Below the pieces are notes generated by a model. The model searched no databases. It was not told where the DNA came from and saw only the letters and a program-made list of their open reading frames with translations. The position numbers were made by a program, and so were the translations under genes. From Jiangella anatolica (GTDB lineage Bacteria > Actinomycetota > Actinomycetes > Jiangellales > Jiangellaceae), in the NCBI RefSeq assembly GCF_003236295.1, contig NZ_POTW01000036.1, positions 1 to 55,348 of the forward strand: a stretch of 55,348 nucleotides of DNA, in the 5' to 3' direction. Position 1 is the first letter of the stretch, and every line of letters begins with the position of its first letter. Shown here piece after piece: positions 32,549-40,322 of this stretch.

Positions 32549-33711
32549 ACCGGAGCGGTCGAGTCGGCGTCGGAGTAGTCGGCGCCGGCAACATCAGCGA
32601 GCAGTACCTCGGCAACCTGACGCGGTTCCCCGACCTCGACGTGCGATTCGTCGCCGACCTCGACCCGGTCCGCGCCCGCGCCCAGGCCGGCCGGTTCGGC
32701 GTGCCCGGCGCGGGCTCCCTCGACGAGCTGCTCGCCGATCCCGCGATCGAGATCGTCGTCAACCTCACCGTCCCCGCCGCGCACGTCGAGGTCGGCCTGC
32801 GCGTGCTCGAGAGCGGGCGGCACCTGTTCGGCGAGAAGCCGTTCGCGCTCGACCTGGTCGCCGGCCGGCGGCTGCTCGACCGGGCGAAGGACCTCGGACT
32901 GCGGGCCGCCAGCGCGCCGGACACCTTTCTCGGCCCCGGCCTGCAGACCTCCCAGCGCCTCGTCGACGACGGCGCGATCGGCCGGCCACTCACGGCGCTC
33001 GCGCAGTTCCAGGCATCCGGGCCCGAGTCGTGGCACCCGAACCCGGAGTTCTTCTTCGCACCCGGAGCCGGGCCGCTGTTCGACATGGGCCCCTACTACT
33101 TGACGGCCCTCGTGCAACTGATGGGGCCCGTTTCGCGCGTGAGCGCGGCGGCGTCGACGTCACGACCGACCCGTGTGATCGGATCCGGGCCGCGCGCGGG
33201 TGTCGAGTTCCCCGTGCGCGTGCCGACCTACCATGCGGCGTTGCTGGAGTTCCGCGACGGCGGTGTCGGCCAGGTGGCCTTCAGCTTCCAGGCTCCGCGG
33301 TGGCATCCGCCGGTGGTCGAGGTGGCCGGGACGGCCGGCGCGATCGCGCTCCCCGATCCGAACGGGTTCGCCGGTACGACGCTGCTCTGGACCGACGACC
33401 CGCGGACGCCGGCCGAGGTCGAGCCCGGCATCGCCGAGCACACGCGCGGCATCGGCGTCGTCGAACTGGCCCGCGCGATCCGGGCCGGCGTGCCCGAGCG
33501 AGCCAGCGGCGACCTCGGCTTCCACGTCCTGGAGGTCATGGCGGGCATCGCCTCGGCCGCGGCATCGCACGGCCCGGTCGCCATCGTCAGCACGGTCGAG
33601 CCGGCACCGGTGCTGTCCCCGGGCTGGGACCCCGGTGCGGCCACGCTGACCACCCGAGCCGCCCCACCACGGGCCGAGGCGATGCCGAACCAGCCTGCGA
33701 CGGGAGTCTGA
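32545..33711 (+). CDS. Gfo/Idh/MocA family oxidoreductase
   Basis: 388 residues from GTG 32545 (GTGA overlap with the isomerase stop). Seen: N-terminal Rossmann VGVGVVGAGNISEQYL, the family GEKPFAL motif near residue 95, and a C-terminal alpha/beta domain with FDMGPYYLTALVQLMGP. It oxidises or reduces a sugar hydroxyl with NAD(P) in the cytoplasm. It is the last gene of the five-gene operon. Substrate not readable from sequence. Confidence 0.93.
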   Translation: MNRSGRVGVGVVGAGNISEQYLGNLTRFPDLDVRFVADLDPVRARAQAGRFGVPGAGSLDELLADPAIEIVVNLTVPAAHVEVGLRVLESGRHLFGEKPFALDLVAGRRLLDRAKDLGLRAASAPDTFLGPGLQTSQRLVDDGAIGRPLTALAQFQASGPESWHPNPEFFFAPGAGPLFDMGPYYLTALVQLMGPVSRVSAAASTSRPTRVIGSGPRAGVEFPVRVPTYHAALLEFRDGGVGQVAFSFQAPRWHPPVVEVAGTAGAIALPDPNGFAGTTLLWTDDPRTPAEVEPGIAEHTRGIGVVELARAIRAGVPERASGDLGFHVLEVMAGIASAAASHGPVAIVSTVEPAPVLSPGWDPGAATLTTRAAPPRAEAMPNQPATGV

Positions 33712-33790
33712 CATCCGGACTCGATCCGCCGTGGCGCGCCGGCTCGTGCCCTGGGCGACCGCTCCGAGTTGCAACCTCCGGCGCGGTGAG

Positions 33791-33804
33791 CGCAATATAT
33801 TGCA
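33791..33804. promoter_or_regulatory. GntR operator copy 1
   Basis: The core GCAATATATTGC (33792-33803) is a perfect 12-bp palindrome, with 13 of 14 bases equal to the second copy at 35247. It abuts the ATG at 33804, so a bound repressor would cover the start codon. There is no room for a normal RBS, suggesting a leaderless transcript or a GTG start at 33786 inside the repeat region. Confidence 0.8.
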
Positions 33805-34457
33805 TGCCCGTTCCCCAAGACGCTCAGTCGATCGGCCGGCGCCTCCTCCGCGATGACGTGTACCACCGGCTCCGCGATGCCATCGTCGACGGGACCCTGG
33901 TGCCCGGCGAGCAGTTGCGCGACGCCGAACTGGCGACGTGGCTCGGGGTCAGCCGGACCCCGATCCGGGAAGCACTGCTGCGCCTTTCGGAGGCGGGACT
34001 GGTCTCCGCCCTGCCCGGGCGTTCCACGACGGTGAGCTCCCTGGACGAGCGCGATATCCGCGAGGCGCGAGGCGTCGTCGCGGCCATGCACCAGCTGGCG
34101 GTCCGCGAGGCCGTCGGCCGGCTCACCGATGCCGACCTGGAGGCGATGCGCGAGGCCAACGCCCGATTCCGCGCCGCGATCGAGCAGGGCGACATCGAAT
34201 CGGCGCTCCGCGCAGACGACGACCTGCACAACGTTCCCGTGGCGGTGGCCTCGAACCGAGCGCTGACGACAGTCCTCGACCAGTTCACCCCCGTGCTCCG
34301 CAGAGCCGAGCGGCTCCGGTTCTCGTCGCTGGGCGGGCAGGCCTCGGCGGCGCGGCACGACGAGCTCATCCGGCTGTGCGCGCTCGGCGACACTGATCGT
34401 GCCGCCGAGATCGCCTTCGGGACCTGGAACACGTTGTCGGCCGTCAGCGAGGACTGA
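33804..34457 (+). CDS. GntR-family regulator, FadR/FCD subfamily
   Basis: 217 residues. Seen: winged helix (YHRLRDAIVDGTLVPGEQL ... WLGVSRTPIREALLRLSEAG, residues 15-65) and an all-helical FCD effector domain. In FCD, Asp and His of one ligand pair (DDDLHN) and a second His (RHDELIRL) are present, but the usual third His position near the C-terminus appears as Trp (AFGTWNTL), so metal binding may be lost. A palindromic operator lies directly before the gene and an identical one precedes the convergent hydrolase, indicating autorepression and control of that hydrolase. Confidence 0.92.
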   Translation: MPVPQDAQSIGRRLLRDDVYHRLRDAIVDGTLVPGEQLRDAELATWLGVSRTPIREALLRLSEAGLVSALPGRSTTVSSLDERDIREARGVVAAMHQLAVREAVGRLTDADLEAMREANARFRAAIEQGDIESALRADDDLHNVPVAVASNRALTTVLDQFTPVLRRAERLRFSSLGGQASAARHDELIRLCALGDTDRAAEIAFGTWNTLSAVSED

Positions 34458-34466
34458 GGCCGCGGA

Positions 34467-35171
34467 TCAGCGGCTCACAGACCCGGTCCTCGCGGCCTCG
34501 TCGATGACGTCGGAGACGACCGCGGCCTGCGTCATGAAGAGCGCGTGACTGGCCGGCACGTTGGTGATCTTCGCACCGCTCCGCGCCGCCATGTGCTGCA
34601 GCATGGCCTGGTCGAACGACTTGTCCTCCGTGGCGATGACGGCCCAGCTGGGCTTGTCACGCCAGGCGGCGTTCTTCACCGGCGTGCCGAAGGCCGACAT
34701 GTTGATCGGGACCTGCGTGTCGCGCAGGAAGGCGGCGTCCGCGTCGCTGGCGTCGTGGGCGAAGCCGGCCTTGAACTTCTCGTGATTGAGGAACCCGAAT
34801 CCGTCGTCGACGACATCGATGACGAAGTCCGGCGTCGCCGCGAAGCCCTCGTACTGCTGGCTCGTGGTCTCGCCGGCGTCGGGCACCAGGGCGGAGACGT
34901 AGACCAGGCCGGCCACGTTCGGATGGACACCGGCCTCCGTGATGACCGTGCCGCCCCAGGAATGGCCCACGAGGATCGTCGGACCGTCCTGGCGGCTCAG
35001 AACGCGCGTGGTCGCAGCGACGTCGTCCTCCAGTGAGGTGAGCGGATTCTGCACGATCGTCACCCGGTAGCCGCGCGCCGTCAGGTTGTCGTAGACGCCA
35101 CGCCATCCCGAGCCATCGGCGAACGCACCGTGCACCAGCACGACGTTCTTGATCTCCTGGTCGCTGCTCAT
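34467..35171 (-). CDS. alpha/beta hydrolase (EstC-like)
   Basis: 234 residues from ATG 35171, preceded by GGGGAGGACC. Seen: oxyanion strand VVLVHGAFADGSGW, nucleophile elbow GHSWGG with the Ser, and catalytic His in ASHALFMTQ near the C-terminus. Relatives are esterases or lactonases of small metabolites. The gene ends 9 bp from the end of the convergent GntR gene, and both start sides carry the same palindrome, so the two form one regulatory module. The native substrate is probably the effector of the GntR protein or is converted from it. Confidence 0.9.
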   Translation of the reverse strand: MSSDQEIKNVVLVHGAFADGSGWRGVYDNLTARGYRVTIVQNPLTSLEDDVAATTRVLSRQDGPTILVGHSWGGTVITEAGVHPNVAGLVYVSALVPDAGETTSQQYEGFAATPDFVIDVVDDGFGFLNHEKFKAGFAHDASDADAAFLRDTQVPINMSAFGTPVKNAAWRDKPSWAVIATEDKSFDQAMLQHMAARSGAKITNVPASHALFMTQAAVVSDVIDEAARTGSVSR

Positions 35172-35246
35172 GATCTGGTCCTCCCCTTCCCGCACCGGGT
35201 GCCCCCCGCGCGGATCCTGTGAAGCTCGGCGATCGCCGTCGCGATG

Positions 35247-35260
35247 TGCAATATATTGCA
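35247..35260. promoter_or_regulatory. GntR operator copy 2
   Basis: TGCAATATATTGCA is a perfect 14-bp palindrome, 76 bp upstream of the hydrolase start. It matches the site next to the GntR gene (33791-33804) at 13 of 14 positions. It is strikingly AT-rich for this genome. Confidence 0.85.
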
Positions 35261-35306
35261 TGTCGGCGACGGGCACAAGGGTGCCTCGGCTCGAGAGGGA
35301 CGGCGT

Positions 35307-35349
35307 GCGGTGGGGGTTGCCGGCCGAGCGCGCCGGCAACCCCCACCGC
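35307..35349 (-). terminator. strong terminator of the esterase gene
   Basis: A perfect 18-bp stem (35307-35324 with 35332-35349) and 7-nt loop, 7 bp after the esterase stop on the reverse strand. It also separates this gene from the hydrolase promoter. Confidence 0.85.
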
Positions 35350-35356
35350 GTTGTGA

Positions 35357-36898
35357 CTACTGCCAGAAGCCGACGTTGAAGATGATCTTGTCGGCTCCGT
35401 CGACGAGCCGCGCAGCCTCCTCCTCGGTCAGCTTCCCCTCACTCTCCAGCGAACCGACCTGGCTGACGAACGCGTTCAGCAGAGCGAGCGTGCCGCCCTC
35501 GTCCGTGGTGAGGAACTCGTACGCCCGGTCCAGCTTCGCCGCGAGCGCGCTGCGGTTGCCCCGGTTCAGGCCCGTGCCCGCGACGCTCTCCTCGAGCCGG
35601 TTGAACTCGTCGACGAGGAACGCCTCCGGGTGCCAGAGGTAGTCCCGGGCGAACGTGGTGAACAGCTGGTTCCACGCGTTGAAGTCGTGAGCGCCGGAGA
35701 CCACGACGTTCTCGACCACCGCGTTGTCCAGGGCCGCGACCAGGGCCGGGTTCGGCAACCCGAAGTCCCACGCCCCGCCGCCGAAGAGGATGTACGGCGC
35801 GGCGAGATTCGGCGTGGCGTTGTTGACCCGCACGCCGCCGCTCCACGGGCCGTAGTAGCCGAACGCCGTGGGGTCGTAGTTGATGAGGTTCGCCGTGACG
35901 ACGCTGCCCGCCGACAGACCGGCGAACGCACGGTCGCGCGGCTGTGCCGACACGTTGTAGTTCGACTCGACGAACGGGATCACGATGTCGCGCAGGTTCG
36001 GATACCCCGCCGCCGGGGCGCCCAGGTAGTTCGTCGCCGTCGTGATGACGACCGCCGGCTCGGTGGAGCCGTCCTGGATCAGGTTGTCCATGATGACGGG
36101 GACGCTGCCGATGTTCATCCAGTCGGACTGGTCCTGGCCGCCGCCGTGCTGCATGTAGATCGTCTTGTACGGCTCGGCCCGGTCCGGGTCGTATCCCGGC
36201 GGCAGGTACACGCCCAGGGTCCGCGTGGTCGTGCCGATCTGGATCGGCACATAGCTCCACGTGCCCTTCGGCGAGTCGGGCCTGGGGTTCTCGATCGCGC
36301 GCGCCGCCAGCGGAGCGTAGTTCTGCTTCTGCGCGTCATACGGCACGTTCACCTTGTTGAAGGCGCGCCGGGCGGTGCCGGTGAGACCGTCCGGAGCGTA
36401 GATCGGGGAGTTCGCCGGGTCGGTCACCCACAGGCTCGTGTTGTTGTCGACGTAGAACCAGTACTGGTTGGCGCCGGCAGCGAGGGGCACCTCGGTGACC
36501 CAGTAGCCGTTGCCGGCGTTCGTCATCTCCACGTCGTAGGCGCCGCCCCCGCGCATCAGGCCGGGCCGGTACTGCGACGGCTGGTACACCGTCGGGTCGG
36601 TGGGATCCTCCCAGTTCCGCAGCATGATGTCGGCGACGAACCGGACGCTGGTCGCGTCCGGGTCGTAGTAGACGAAGCGCCCGGTGTAGCCGGTCGGCGA
36701 GTCGGGGTCCGCGACGACGGTCGGGCCCGGGGTCAGCGCCGCGTCATCGGCACCCGCCGCGGGCGCGATGCTCAGCGCCGTCGCCCACGCGAGCACCAGC
36801 GCGACGATCAATCGTGGGAGCCGGGCCCGATGGCGACCGCCACCGCCGGCGTCCCCGACTCTTCCAGCCTGTCTTCCGAGGTGCAGAGCTCTCGTCAC
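35357..36898 (-). CDS. secreted CE1/enterochelin-esterase-like carbohydrate esterase
   Basis: 513 residues from GTG 36898, preceded by AAGGAGGA. Order: signal peptide (LPRLIVALVLAWATALSIAP), an E-set/Ig-like N-terminal domain (about 55-200), an esterase-D/feruloyl-esterase-like alpha/beta hydrolase (about 215-440) with YMQHGGGQDQSDW, nucleophile GLSAGS and GAHDFNAWNQ carrying the likely catalytic His, and a helical C-terminal tail resembling the FIMAH/FIVAR small domain. It probably removes acetyl or feruloyl groups from plant polymers. Single gene with its own operator cluster upstream and terminator downstream. Confidence 0.88.
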   Translation of the reverse strand: MTRALHLGRQAGRVGDAGGGGRHRARLPRLIVALVLAWATALSIAPAAGADDAALTPGPTVVADPDSPTGYTGRFVYYDPDATSVRFVADIMLRNWEDPTDPTVYQPSQYRPGLMRGGGAYDVEMTNAGNGYWVTEVPLAAGANQYWFYVDNNTSLWVTDPANSPIYAPDGLTGTARRAFNKVNVPYDAQKQNYAPLAARAIENPRPDSPKGTWSYVPIQIGTTTRTLGVYLPPGYDPDRAEPYKTIYMQHGGGQDQSDWMNIGSVPVIMDNLIQDGSTEPAVVITTATNYLGAPAAGYPNLRDIVIPFVESNYNVSAQPRDRAFAGLSAGSVVTANLINYDPTAFGYYGPWSGGVRVNNATPNLAAPYILFGGGAWDFGLPNPALVAALDNAVVENVVVSGAHDFNAWNQLFTTFARDYLWHPEAFLVDEFNRLEESVAGTGLNRGNRSALAAKLDRAYEFLTTDEGGTLALLNAFVSQVGSLESEGKLTEEEAARLVDGADKIIFNVGFWQ

Positions 36899-36962
36899 CG
36901 TTCCTCCTTGAATGGCCGCTGGGTACCGGAGCCGCGGAATCCGGCGACGCCAGGCTAGCGAT

Positions 36963-36996
36963 CGTTTACGACGTTGTAAATACAAGGTTGTAAACG
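36963..36996. promoter_or_regulatory. TTTAC/GTAAA operator cluster upstream of the esterase
   Basis: Four half-sites lie within 34 bp: CGTTTAC (36963-36969), GTTGTAAA (36973-36980), TACAA (36981-36985) and GTTGTAAACG (36987-36996). The outer CGTTTAC and GTAAACG are exact reverse complements. The AT-rich cluster lies 65-98 bp upstream of the GTG start and looks like a binding site for a sugar-responsive repressor. Confidence 0.55.
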
Positions 36997-37057
36997 CGCT
37001 GGCCTGGGACTTCGAGTACGTGCGGAAGGGCCGGCGATCAGGTGGGGGAGACTCCGG

Positions 37058-37558
37058 TCACTTGAGCACGGAGTCGATGAACGTCGCGAGGTTGCGGCGG
37101 GCGCGAGCGACCTTCTCCTCGACGGTGAGGGTCTCGTCGATCTCGGCGCCGACGATGGACTTCTTGCGGCCGCGAACGTAGAGCGAGCAGGCGAGATCGG
37201 CGCAGAGGTACTGGCCGACGGTGTTGCCCTGGCGGCCGGCCTCGCCGGCGCGGCGGGCGGTCATCAGCGACACGCCGCCGCTGGTGTGCGTCGTCAGGCA
37301 GAGCGAGCACATGCTGCGCGCGGTGAAGCCACGGCCCGCCTTCGGGGCCGCCCGCAGCGTGACGCCGAGCAGGCCGCCGTCGTCGCGGGCCGTGACGAGG
37401 TAGCCGCGGTCCGGCGCGCCGGGGTCGCGCCAGCCGAGGAAGTCGAGGTCGTCCCACGGCTGTTCGTCGAGGTCGCGCGGGACGCTCAGCCGTTGCGCCT
37501 CGCCCTTGGAGCAGTTGACGAAGGAGCGGCGGACGTCGTCCTCGGTGACCGGTCTCAT
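37058..37558 (-). CDS. FBP-domain (EF-G-binding type treble-clef zinc finger) protein
   Basis: 166 residues. Seen: an N-terminal MRPVTEDDVRRSFVNCSKGE segment, then a zinc finger with CSLC and a later C-x4-C pair (YLCADLACSLYVRG) plus GRKKSIVGAE, as in the FusB/FBP C-terminal zinc-binding family. FusB relatives bind elongation factor G and rescue it from fusidic acid; many actinobacterial members are uncharacterised. The start at 37558 is chosen by homology of the N-terminus. It is 51 bp downstream of the flavoprotein gene. Confidence 0.85.
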   Translation of the reverse strand: MRPVTEDDVRRSFVNCSKGEAQRLSVPRDLDEQPWDDLDFLGWRDPGAPDRGYLVTARDDGGLLGVTLRAAPKAGRGFTARSMCSLCLTTHTSGGVSLMTARRAGEAGRQGNTVGQYLCADLACSLYVRGRKKSIVGAEIDETLTVEEKVARARRNLATFIDSVLK

Positions 37559-37609
37559 GCTCGCGACGCTAACGCCGCCCGATTTCCGCGGGCAACGCAT
37601 TTACCGGCG

Positions 37610-38698
37610 TCACCCGAACAGGATGCGGCGGGCGGCCGCGCGGCCGGGCGAGGTGCGCAGCAGCGCGATCCCGGCGGCCGCGAGCGCCGGCGTGCGGACC
37701 CTGGCCAGCCCGTGCCGCAGCAGCAGGCGGCTGCGGAACCGAGCCCGCAGGTCGGCGCCGTCGTAGTGGGCCAGCGGGTCGGGCCGGCCGGAGCGCAGCG
37801 CGTCGTCGAGGACGGCGGCGGCCTGCTCGGACATCCGCAGGCACGGGTCGAGGCCGCCGGCGGTGAGCGGCGAGACCGCACCCGCGGCGTCGCCGACGAG
37901 CAGGCCGTCGACGCAGCTGATCCGGCGCAGTACGCCGCCGACCGGGATCGGGCCGCCGCGCCGCTCCACCACGTCGCTGCGCCGCACGCCGTCGAGCCCG
38001 GGCGCGGTGGCGGCGAACCGGGCCAGGGCCCGGCGCATGCCGTCGGGGAACCGGTCGGGGTAGCCCGCGACGCCGACGTGGGCGTGCTTGCCGTCGTCGA
38101 TGACCCAGGCCAGGTAGCCGGGCGCGAGCCGGGGGTCGATCACGCAGTGGAACGCCAGCGGCTGGTCCGAGCCGGCGATCGGGAAGATCTCCTCCGCGCC
38201 GGCGAGCAGGTGCCGGTTGCGGTCGAGCCCGAGGTCGCGGGCGACTCGCGAGCGCGCCCCGTCCGCCCCGACGACGTATCGGGCGCGCACCCGGACCGGC
38301 CCGTCCGGTCCGGTCAGCAGGTACGACTCGAGGCCGCGGCCGTCGTAGCGGGTGCCGAGCCGGACCCGCACGCCCGCGGCGGTCGCCGTCCGCGCCGCGT
38401 CGGCGTAGATCCCGGCCATGTCGGCGACCCGGTACTCGTCGTGAGCGCTGAGCAGCGTCACCGGGCCGCGGCGGCTGGGCGGATAGAGGAGGACGCGGCG
38501 GATCGGCGGGCCGAGGCAGTCCTCCGGCAGCGCGAAGTCCTCGAGGCTGCGGCGGACGAAGATCCCGGTGGTGCGGATCGCGACGTCGAGCCGGGACCGC
38601 CGCTCGGCCAGCAGCACGTCGTGGCCCCGTCGCGCCAGCAGCGTCGCGGTGCGCAGCCCGGCCAGCCCGGCGCCGACCACCAGCACGTCGACGTTCAC
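37610..38698 (-). CDS. FAD-dependent oxidoreductase (geranylgeranyl reductase/halogenase-like)
   Basis: 362 residues. Seen: N-terminal FAD motif VLVVGAGLAGLRTATLLA, the Arg-rich AERRSRLDVAIRTTG contact, YVVGADGARSRVARDLG and the second FAD contact LLVGDAAGAVSPLTAGG. This is a group A flavoprotein architecture; relatives reduce isoprenoids or hydroxylate aromatics. The start overlaps the XRE gene stop by ATGA, so it is coupled to the XRE/DUF2975 operon, an unusual partnership. Substrate unknown. Confidence 0.88.
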   Translation of the reverse strand: MNVDVLVVGAGLAGLRTATLLARRGHDVLLAERRSRLDVAIRTTGIFVRRSLEDFALPEDCLGPPIRRVLLYPPSRRGPVTLLSAHDEYRVADMAGIYADAARTATAAGVRVRLGTRYDGRGLESYLLTGPDGPVRVRARYVVGADGARSRVARDLGLDRNRHLLAGAEEIFPIAGSDQPLAFHCVIDPRLAPGYLAWVIDDGKHAHVGVAGYPDRFPDGMRRALARFAATAPGLDGVRRSDVVERRGGPIPVGGVLRRISCVDGLLVGDAAGAVSPLTAGGLDPCLRMSEQAAAVLDDALRSGRPDPLAHYDGADLRARFRSRLLLRHGLARVRTPALAAAGIALLRTSPGRAAARRILFG

Positions 38699-38910
38699 TC
38701 GTCACCGTCCGGGACCCACTCGAGCAGGTCGCCGGGCTGGCACTCGAGCACCCGGCACATCGCCTCCAGCGTGCTGAACCGCACCGCCTTGGCCCGCCCG
38801 TTCTTCAGCACCGCCACGTTGGCCGGCGTCAGCCCGACCCGCTCGGCGAACTCGCCGACGCTCAGCTTCCGCTTCGCCAGCTCGACGTCGATGCGCACGA
38901 CGATCGGCAT
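38695..38910 (-). CDS. short XRE-type helix-turn-helix regulator (YozG-like)
   Basis: 71 residues, nearly all one Cro/CI helix-turn-helix (LAKRKLSVGEFAERVGLTPA, then NVAVLKNGRAKAVRFSTLEA) and CRVLECQPGDLLEW. Its ATG overlaps the DUF2975 stop (TGATG) and its stop overlaps the flavoprotein start. DUF2975-XRE pairs are a common conserved unit. It probably represses its own operon through the inverted repeat at 39411-39437. Confidence 0.92.
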   Translation of the reverse strand: MPIVVRIDVELAKRKLSVGEFAERVGLTPANVAVLKNGRAKAVRFSTLEAMCRVLECQPGDLLEWVPDGDE

Positions 38911-39389
38911 CAGATCACCGCGTCCATGTCCGCGCGCAGGTTCGTCGCCTGGCGCAGCAGCGCCCGCATCACGATCATCAGCAGCACGAGCACGCCGCCG
39001 GTCAGCACCACGCCGAACAGCAGCACCGGCAGCCCCGGGCCGGGTTGCAGGACGCTGACGAAGATGAACGCGCCGAACAGCAGCACCCAGGCGGTGGCCA
39101 TCGTCCACACGATCGCGTCGACCCAGACGAACGCGGCCTCGCTGAAGATCCGGTCGGCCTTGACCATGCCCAGCAGCTTCCACGTGCAGACGATGACGAC
39201 CTGCACGCACAACAGCTCCACGATCGAGAACGCCAGCGCCGGCCAGCGCAGGTAGGCGAAGTCCGGCTCCTCGTCGGCGAGGTGCGCGAGCGTGCCGGGC
39301 AGGATCGCCACCTGCGCGACGACCAGCCCGGCGAACAGCAGGACGAGCAGGATCCGGAGCGGGCCCAGCGCCCGGTGGGTCGACAGCAT
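38910..39389 (-). CDS. DUF2975 four-helix membrane protein
   Basis: 159 residues with four hydrophobic spans (ILLVLLFAGLVVAQVAIL; LAFSIVELLCVQVVIVCTW; VWTMATAWVLLFGAFIFVSV; VLLFGVVLTGGVLVLLMIVM). It has the KADRIFSEAAFVWVDAIVW signature of DUF2975 between spans 2 and 3. The family is nearly always followed by a small XRE gene, as here, and may sense membrane state for that regulator. Function not established. Confidence 0.9.
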   Translation of the reverse strand: MLSTHRALGPLRILLVLLFAGLVVAQVAILPGTLAHLADEEPDFAYLRWPALAFSIVELLCVQVVIVCTWKLLGMVKADRIFSEAAFVWVDAIVWTMATAWVLLFGAFIFVSVLQPGPGLPVLLFGVVLTGGVLVLLMIVMRALLRQATNLRADMDAVI

Positions 39390-39410
39390 GCATCGACCCT
39401 CGCTGCCTAT

Positions 39411-39437
39411 CGATCGAAAGTCAATAGATTTCGCTCG
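39411..39437. promoter_or_regulatory. inverted repeat in the DUF2975-XRE promoter
   Basis: CGATCGAAA (39411-39419) and TTTCGCTCG (39429-39437) are reverse complements with one mismatch and a 9-nt spacer, 22 bp upstream of the DUF2975 start. Likely autoregulatory site for the XRE protein of this operon. Confidence 0.55.
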
Positions 39438-39441
39438 AATT

Positions 39442-39455
39442 GCGAGCTAGCTCGC
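39442..39455. repeat. 14-bp palindrome at the VOC stop codon
   Basis: GCGAGCTAGCTCGC is a perfect palindrome that includes the TAG stop of the reverse-strand VOC gene. It has no loop, so protein binding or a cruciform is more likely than termination. Confidence 0.45.
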
Positions 39456-39833
39456 AGGACCCGTCCCGACGTTGAGGATGTTGCCGTCGGGGTCCTTGAA
39501 CCAGGCGCCGCGGAACGGCCCCAGCTCGGCGATCCCGCGCTCGTCGGTCTTGAGTCCCGGCAGGTCGTACTGCTCGAACGTCACCCCCTTGCCGGTCAGC
39601 TCGTCGACCGCCGCGTCGGCGTCGTCGACGACCCAGGTCGCGACCGTCTGCGGCGGACCGCCGGCGAACTCGCTCGGGTACAGCAGGAACCGGGTGGCGC
39701 CGGAGCGGTACATGATGCCGCCGGCGGCGTCCTCCATCTCGGGGCTGAACCCCAGGGTGCCCTCGTAGAAGGCCCGCGCTCGCTCCAGATCCCCCGTCGC
39801 GATGGTGGCGTAGACCGGATAGTCAGTCAGCAT
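39447..39833 (-). CDS. VOC-family (glyoxalase-like) protein
   Basis: 128 residues from ATG 39833 (a second ATG at 39839 is possible), preceded by GGGGGG. Seen: one complete VOC fold, with YATIATGDLERARAFYEGTL at the start and AWFKDPDGNILNVGTG at the end. It binds a metal or small ligand. Not linked by operon to its neighbours. Substrate unknown. Confidence 0.9.
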   Translation of the reverse strand: MLTDYPVYATIATGDLERARAFYEGTLGFSPEMEDAAGGIMYRSGATRFLLYPSEFAGGPPQTVATWVVDDADAAVDELTGKGVTFEQYDLPGLKTDERGIAELGPFRGAWFKDPDGNILNVGTGPAS

Positions 39834-39900
39834 GACCATCACCCCCCACGCTGAACGTACGCCCCTCCCGGGGCGATGACCAGGGGGTTGGGCCGGCGGC

Positions 39901-40311
39901 GTGCGACGTCTGTCGGTGCCGGGTGCTTGGGTGGGCCCGTGCCTGAAACCGACGGCGCGGCCGATCCTCGGCGGGCTGGGCAACATCGACGCGTTCAGCT
40001 TCGCCGGGCTGCCCGGCATCGACCCGTGGGAGGCCGGCACCGTGCGGCTCTACGACCCCCGCACCGGCCTGTGGCGCTTGTACTGGATGACGTCGCGCTC
40101 CCCGGGTGACTTCGACCCGCCGATGGAGGGCCGGTTCGAGGACGAGGTCGGCGTCTTCTACGGCGCCGAGGAGCGCGACGGCCGGGCCGCGCGGGTGCGG
40201 TTCGTGTGGACGCACACACCCGGCGCGGCCCGCTGGGAGCAGTCCTACCGGTTCGAGGAGGACGGCCCCTGGAAGACCGACTGGATCATGGACTTCCGTC
40301 CAGCCGGCTGA
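39901..40311 (+). CDS. DUF1579-like protein, 5' end probably damaged
   Basis: 136 residues from GTG 39901. Seen: PILGGLGNIDAFSF, TVRLYDPRTGLWRLYWMTSR, MEGRFEDEVGVFYGAEERDG and WEQSYRFEEDGPWKTDWIMD, the conserved lipocalin-like text of this family. Relatives start 15-25 residues earlier with a W..(R)RRL segment. Here the frame upstream of the GTG still reads GGWAGGVRRL but is closed by TGA at 39877. An ATG at 39876 would join this frame if the G5 run at 39883-39887 differed by one base. Either a truncated start or a frameshift. No RBS visible. Confidence 0.65.
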   Translation: MRRLSVPGAWVGPCLKPTARPILGGLGNIDAFSFAGLPGIDPWEAGTVRLYDPRTGLWRLYWMTSRSPGDFDPPMEGRFEDEVGVFYGAEERDGRAARVRFVWTHTPGAARWEQSYRFEEDGPWKTDWIMDFRPAG

Positions 40312-40322
40312 GCCCGGCGCGG

